From: Enterocloster asparagiformis
GTDB lineage: Bacteria > Bacillota > Clostridia > Lachnospirales > Lachnospiraceae
Direction of reading: 5' to 3'
DNA length: 64,000 nt
NCBI GenBank assembly: GCA_018380885.1
Contig: JAGZSY010000003.1
Span: 62,001 to 126,000, forward strand
Shown: positions 59,881 to 64,000 of the stretch, piece after piece
Layout: each line of letters begins with the position of its first letter
Position numbering within the stretch: the first letter of the stretch is position 1
The notes under the pieces: model-generated
The model's database searches: none
What the model saw: only the letters and a program-made list of their open reading frames with translations
What the model was told of the DNA's origin: nothing
Translations under genes and position numbers: made by a program

Positions 59881-61734
59881 CTAAATGGTGATCAGGTTGT
59901 AGGGAATCTGGTTTGCGGTCAGAAGCTGCGCTTCCCGCTGATGGCAGGTGAAAATGATGATCTGGCTGTGGTAAGCGCTTACCAGCCATTTTAACGCCGT
60001 TTTCAGGCGCTCGTCGTCGTACAGCACAAAGCTGTCGTCAAAGATCAGCGGCATGGTGTCGCGGCCGTTCTGCACCAGCTTGGCCGCGGCCAGCCGCACG
60101 GCCAGATAGATCTGGTCCATGGTGCCGCTGCTGACCTGCTCGATGGGAACCAGGCGCGTGGGCGTGTTCATAAAGATGTTCAGGTTCTCGTCGATGCTCA
60201 TGCTGCTGTATATATTGCCGGTGATGCCTCCGATCAATTCGGAGGCTGTTTTATTTAGATAGAGGCCGAAGGAGTCGCGGATGGAGGTGGAGAGCGTGGT
60301 CATGGTATCCTGGGCCAGGTCGATGGCGTCTAACTCCTCCTGGACGCGCTCGTTTTCCGCCAGGGTCCGCTTCAGCGCTTCCGCCTGGTTCTTGCAGGAA
60401 GCCAGGTGTTCCAGCTTTTTCTCCAGCTCCCACTGGACGCGCTGCTGCTGCTCGATCTCGTCGCTGCAGGATTCCTCCTGCTGCTGAAGCCTTGCCACCT
60501 CCTCGGAAAGGTGTTTTAAGGTTTCCTCAGACTGGTCGATGGCGCCGCACAGGCGCAGAAACTCGCCCATCCTCAGCTCGAAGGCCGACATGGCCTCCTG
60601 GGACACGGAGGAGTCGCCCAGATGCCTGGCGAATATCTCCTGGAGCAGGCGCGTGCTGGCGTCCAGCTCCTTGCGGTAACGCCTGCGGCGGTTCATCTGC
60701 AGCATCGCCAGCACCAGAAAGACAACGCCTAAGCTTCCCAGGCCCCCCATGGCGATGGGCAGGGAGACGGGCAGGCGGGCGGTGAGCTCCGGCAGCCGGG
60801 TCAACAGGCCCGCGCCCACCAGGCAGACCGCGGCCAGAAGCAGGGACAGTACGGCCCAGACCTTCAGGGATTTGCGGCCGCAGGCCGCCGCGGCGTTCTG
60901 GTAATCGGCGTAGAGCTTGCGGGTGCTCTCCATATAGCCGGTGATGGATTCCCGGTCCGTAAACTGGCTTCCGGTCAAAACCTGGCGGCCTCTGGCCGCC
61001 TTTTGCAGCAGGTTTTCCTTCTCCAGCTGCTTTTCCTCCAGCTGCTGCTTAAGCTTGGTTTTGCGGCTGCGGTAGTTGGCCAGCTGGTTGGCGTAGGCCG
61101 GGGAGGAAATTTCCTGCTCCAGCTTGCGGATTTCGCCCAGCAGCGTGGTATAGCTGAGGGCGGCCTGAGGGATCAGCTGGGCCTCCAGCTCCCGGCGCTG
61201 GTTCTTCAGATAGGCGCTGGCCTTTGTGATGTTGAGCGCGATGCTGCCGGAGGTGTTTAAGTTGGCGATGTAGTTGCGCAGCTCGGCCACCATGCCCCCG
61301 TCCGTGGCGCATTTGAGCTGGCCGATGCTGATGGTGTTGTTGTAGGCGGTCTCAGTCAGGCCGCAGCGCAGCTGGTCCAGCAGCGCCTTGGTGGGCTCCA
61401 CCTCCCGGCCCAGGGTCTCGTTGACAATGGTCAGATCCTTGCTCTTTTTCTGAAACCGCCGTTCGATGCGGTAGATTTCTCCCCCGCTCTCGATTCTCAG
61501 CCAGCCCTCGTAGGTGCCGCTGCCGGCCCAGGGCTCATATTTGTTGTAGAGGTCGTTCCTGGAGGCCCGCCCACGCTGCTTTTCGATGCCAAAGAGCATC
61601 CCTCTGATAAAGGTGTGCAGGGTGGACTTGCCCGCCTCGTTCTTTCCGTATACCACATTCAGCCCGTCCTCAAAGGAGATATCCTGGTCCTGGAATTTGC
61701 CGAAACCGCTGATGTGTAGATTCAGTAATTTCAT
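59881..61734 (-). CDS. YhaN-like Rad50-type ATPase with membrane helices
   Basis: 617 residues. N-terminal ATPase half: LNLHISGFGKF and Walker A GKNEAGKST (residues 30-38); C-terminal half: signature QVSSGTMDQIYLAVRLAAA and Walker B PLIFDDSFVLYDD. Long coiled coils flank a short central region (about 288-350) containing two TM-like segments (VWAVLSLLLAAVCLVGAGLL and LPIAMGGLGSLGVVFLVLAM). There is no Zn-hook CxxC. It resembles B. subtilis YhaN, a membrane-linked SbcC relative. It lies 5 bp after the Mre11-like gene and forms a complex with it by inference. Confidence 0.8.
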   Translation of the reverse strand: MKLLNLHISGFGKFQDQDISFEDGLNVVYGKNEAGKSTLHTFIRGMLFGIEKQRGRASRNDLYNKYEPWAGSGTYEGWLRIESGGEIYRIERRFQKKSKDLTIVNETLGREVEPTKALLDQLRCGLTETAYNNTISIGQLKCATDGGMVAELRNYIANLNTSGSIALNITKASAYLKNQRRELEAQLIPQAALSYTTLLGEIRKLEQEISSPAYANQLANYRSRKTKLKQQLEEKQLEKENLLQKAARGRQVLTGSQFTDRESITGYMESTRKLYADYQNAAAACGRKSLKVWAVLSLLLAAVCLVGAGLLTRLPELTARLPVSLPIAMGGLGSLGVVFLVLAMLQMNRRRRYRKELDASTRLLQEIFARHLGDSSVSQEAMSAFELRMGEFLRLCGAIDQSEETLKHLSEEVARLQQQEESCSDEIEQQQRVQWELEKKLEHLASCKNQAEALKRTLAENERVQEELDAIDLAQDTMTTLSTSIRDSFGLYLNKTASELIGGITGNIYSSMSIDENLNIFMNTPTRLVPIEQVSSGTMDQIYLAVRLAAAKLVQNGRDTMPLIFDDSFVLYDDERLKTALKWLVSAYHSQIIIFTCHQREAQLLTANQIPYNLITI

Positions 61735-61739
61735 TCCCG

Positions 61740-62810
61740 TCAGCTCCTTTCGTCGGTGGTGTGCAAAAGCGCGTTGACCCCGTAGTGCAGGGCCTTTTTC
61801 TCCACCGGACTCATATTGTCTTTCTGGAGGGCCTGGATAAAGAAACCGATCATGTCGCTGGGATGCTCCGCAAACAGGGCCGAGAAGTCGTACTGGGGCT
61901 CTGAGTCGTCGATGATCTCGCAGATTCGGTATTGTGAGGCCAGCTGTTCCAAGTCAAAGTCTATTTCCGGGTCCCGCATGCCTTTTAGGCGGAACCGGTA
62001 GATGTTGTCCTCGCCGCGCCCCCTGATCTCCTGGGCGATGCGGGAGGCCAACTCCATGTTGGTGGTCTCCTTGGTGACGTTCACGGCCAGAGGTATGTAC
62101 TGAATCTGGGCCATGGGGATGAACGTCAGGTTCGTCACTTTTTTTGTCACCGGGTGTATTTCCCCGGTGTAAAAGCCGTGGGAGCCGGTCTCCGTCATAT
62201 CCAGGGGCTCGGGCGAGCCGCAGTAGGCCATTTTCTTCTCCGCCAGCACCCGGGGCTTGTGGATATGCCCCAGGGCGATGTAGGAGAAGGGAGACAGCTC
62301 CAGGCTGTTGAAATTGATGGGCAGGTGGGAGGCGTCGCCGCCGTGGGCCATCAGGATCTGGATGCGGCTGCTCAAGGGCACCTGGATGTCCTCCAGCCGT
62401 GGCTCCTTGATCTCCGTGGAGTGGTAGCTGAAGCCGTACACCTCTGTGTTGATGTCCTCAAAGTACACGGAGGTCAGATTTTCATCCATAAGCCAGGTGA
62501 CGTTGGGGCTCCAGGTAAAGCTTAAGAGCGCGGAGTTTCCACGGATTTTGTCGTGGTTGCCGGCGATCAGGATCACCTTTACACCCGGAATGGTAGAGAA
62601 CAGGTAGTTGACCTCTTTTAAGTCCTTCATCAAAGGCTGGCGGTGGAACAGGTCTCCGGAAATGAACATGCAGTCCACATCCAGTTCTTTTGCTTTTTCT
62701 ACGATTTTTCGGAAGGTGTCTTTTACAGCCTGGGCGCGCTCTTTTCCCCAGGGCTTATCTGCGTCCGGGCACATGCCCCAGTGGATATCCCCTGTATGGA
62801 TGAATTTCAT
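61740..62810 (-). CDS. YhaO/Mre11-like metallophosphoesterase
   Basis: 356 residues. Phosphoesterase motifs TGDIHWG, ISGDLFHR, LIAGNHDK, MAHGGDA and LGHIHKP are all kept, as in SbcD/Mre11/YhaO nucleases with two metal ions. The C-terminal 130 residues are a capping/ATPase-interaction region. It probably processes DNA ends with the ATPase encoded directly downstream. AGGAGGACACG precedes the ATG. Its start is 24 bp after asnS, so cotranscription with it is likely. Confidence 0.87.
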   Translation of the reverse strand: MKFIHTGDIHWGMCPDADKPWGKERAQAVKDTFRKIVEKAKELDVDCMFISGDLFHRQPLMKDLKEVNYLFSTIPGVKVILIAGNHDKIRGNSALLSFTWSPNVTWLMDENLTSVYFEDINTEVYGFSYHSTEIKEPRLEDIQVPLSSRIQILMAHGGDASHLPINFNSLELSPFSYIALGHIHKPRVLAEKKMAYCGSPEPLDMTETGSHGFYTGEIHPVTKKVTNLTFIPMAQIQYIPLAVNVTKETTNMELASRIAQEIRGRGEDNIYRFRLKGMRDPEIDFDLEQLASQYRICEIIDDSEPQYDFSALFAEHPSDMIGFFIQALQKDNMSPVEKKALHYGVNALLHTTDERS

Positions 62811-62833
62811 AACGAATCGTGTCCTCCTAGTTA

Positions 62834-64000
<1,167 letters not shown>

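Overview
The window reads as chromosomal DNA of a GC-rich gut-type Lachnospiraceae (Clostridia; Enterocloster/Lachnoclostridium-like). This is inferred from gene content: an rplI-dnaB pair, a Firmicutes-style Tad pilus locus with Flp1, DUF5702 and FHA proteins, a TSCPD-domain protein, DUF6147, DUF5058, ATC-hydrolase and Lachnospiraceae-type small proteins. Promoters and ribosome-binding sites are of Gram-positive SigA type. Both edges cut genes: rplI on the left and asnS on the right. I see no rRNA, tRNA, CRISPR array, insertion sequence or prophage.

Layout. 0-13 kb: replication (bL9, DnaB), a MerR-like regulator, a secreted NlpC/P60 endopeptidase with a VanR/VanS-like two-component system, then a reverse-strand block of phosphotransferase, glycogen branching enzyme, GH13 amylase, a DUF2508 small protein and an ArsR regulator. 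13-21 kb: a prepilin peptidase, then a sugar or sugar-acid locus (AraC regulator, enolase-superfamily dehydratase, carbohydrate ABC transporter, two Gfo/Idh/MocA oxidoreductases). 21.6-31.2 kb: a Tad/Flp pilus operon (TadZ, TadA, TadB, TadC, Flp, DUF5702, two TadE-like pseudopilins, a second prepilin peptidase, FHA protein). 31.4-37 kb: rhomboid protease, HIT protein, a sigma-like factor with a nonsense codon in its natural leader, MurG, a GC-discordant patch of two secreted or anchored proteins, TSCPD protein and MTA/SAH nucleosidase.

37-48 kb: a catabolic island bounded by two paralogous DeoR regulators. It encodes an allantoinase-like hydrolase, a cytosolic NHL beta-propeller, a complete Liv-type ABC importer and a TRZ/ATZ-type amidohydrolase. 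Together these suggest import and opening of a cyclic amide or nucleobase-like compound. 48-50.7 kb: a membrane protein, glucose-6-phosphate isomerase with a structured leader, and a small conserved protein. 51-56.7 kb: a second amide-catabolic island (MFS carrier, DUF5058 membrane protein plus a second membrane protein, ATC hydrolase, AbgB-like M20 amidohydrolase, GntR regulator). 56.8-64 kb: a coiled-coil membrane protein, a large lipoprotein, and asnS followed by an Mre11/Rad50-like pair whose ATPase carries membrane helices.

The most promising undescribed systems are the two neighbouring amide-catabolic islands, the Tad locus with its domain-fused TadC and cysteine-module pseudopilin, and a 219-bp near-palindrome at 2.7-2.9 kb. 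All functional assignments come from reading motifs by eye. No database search was run.
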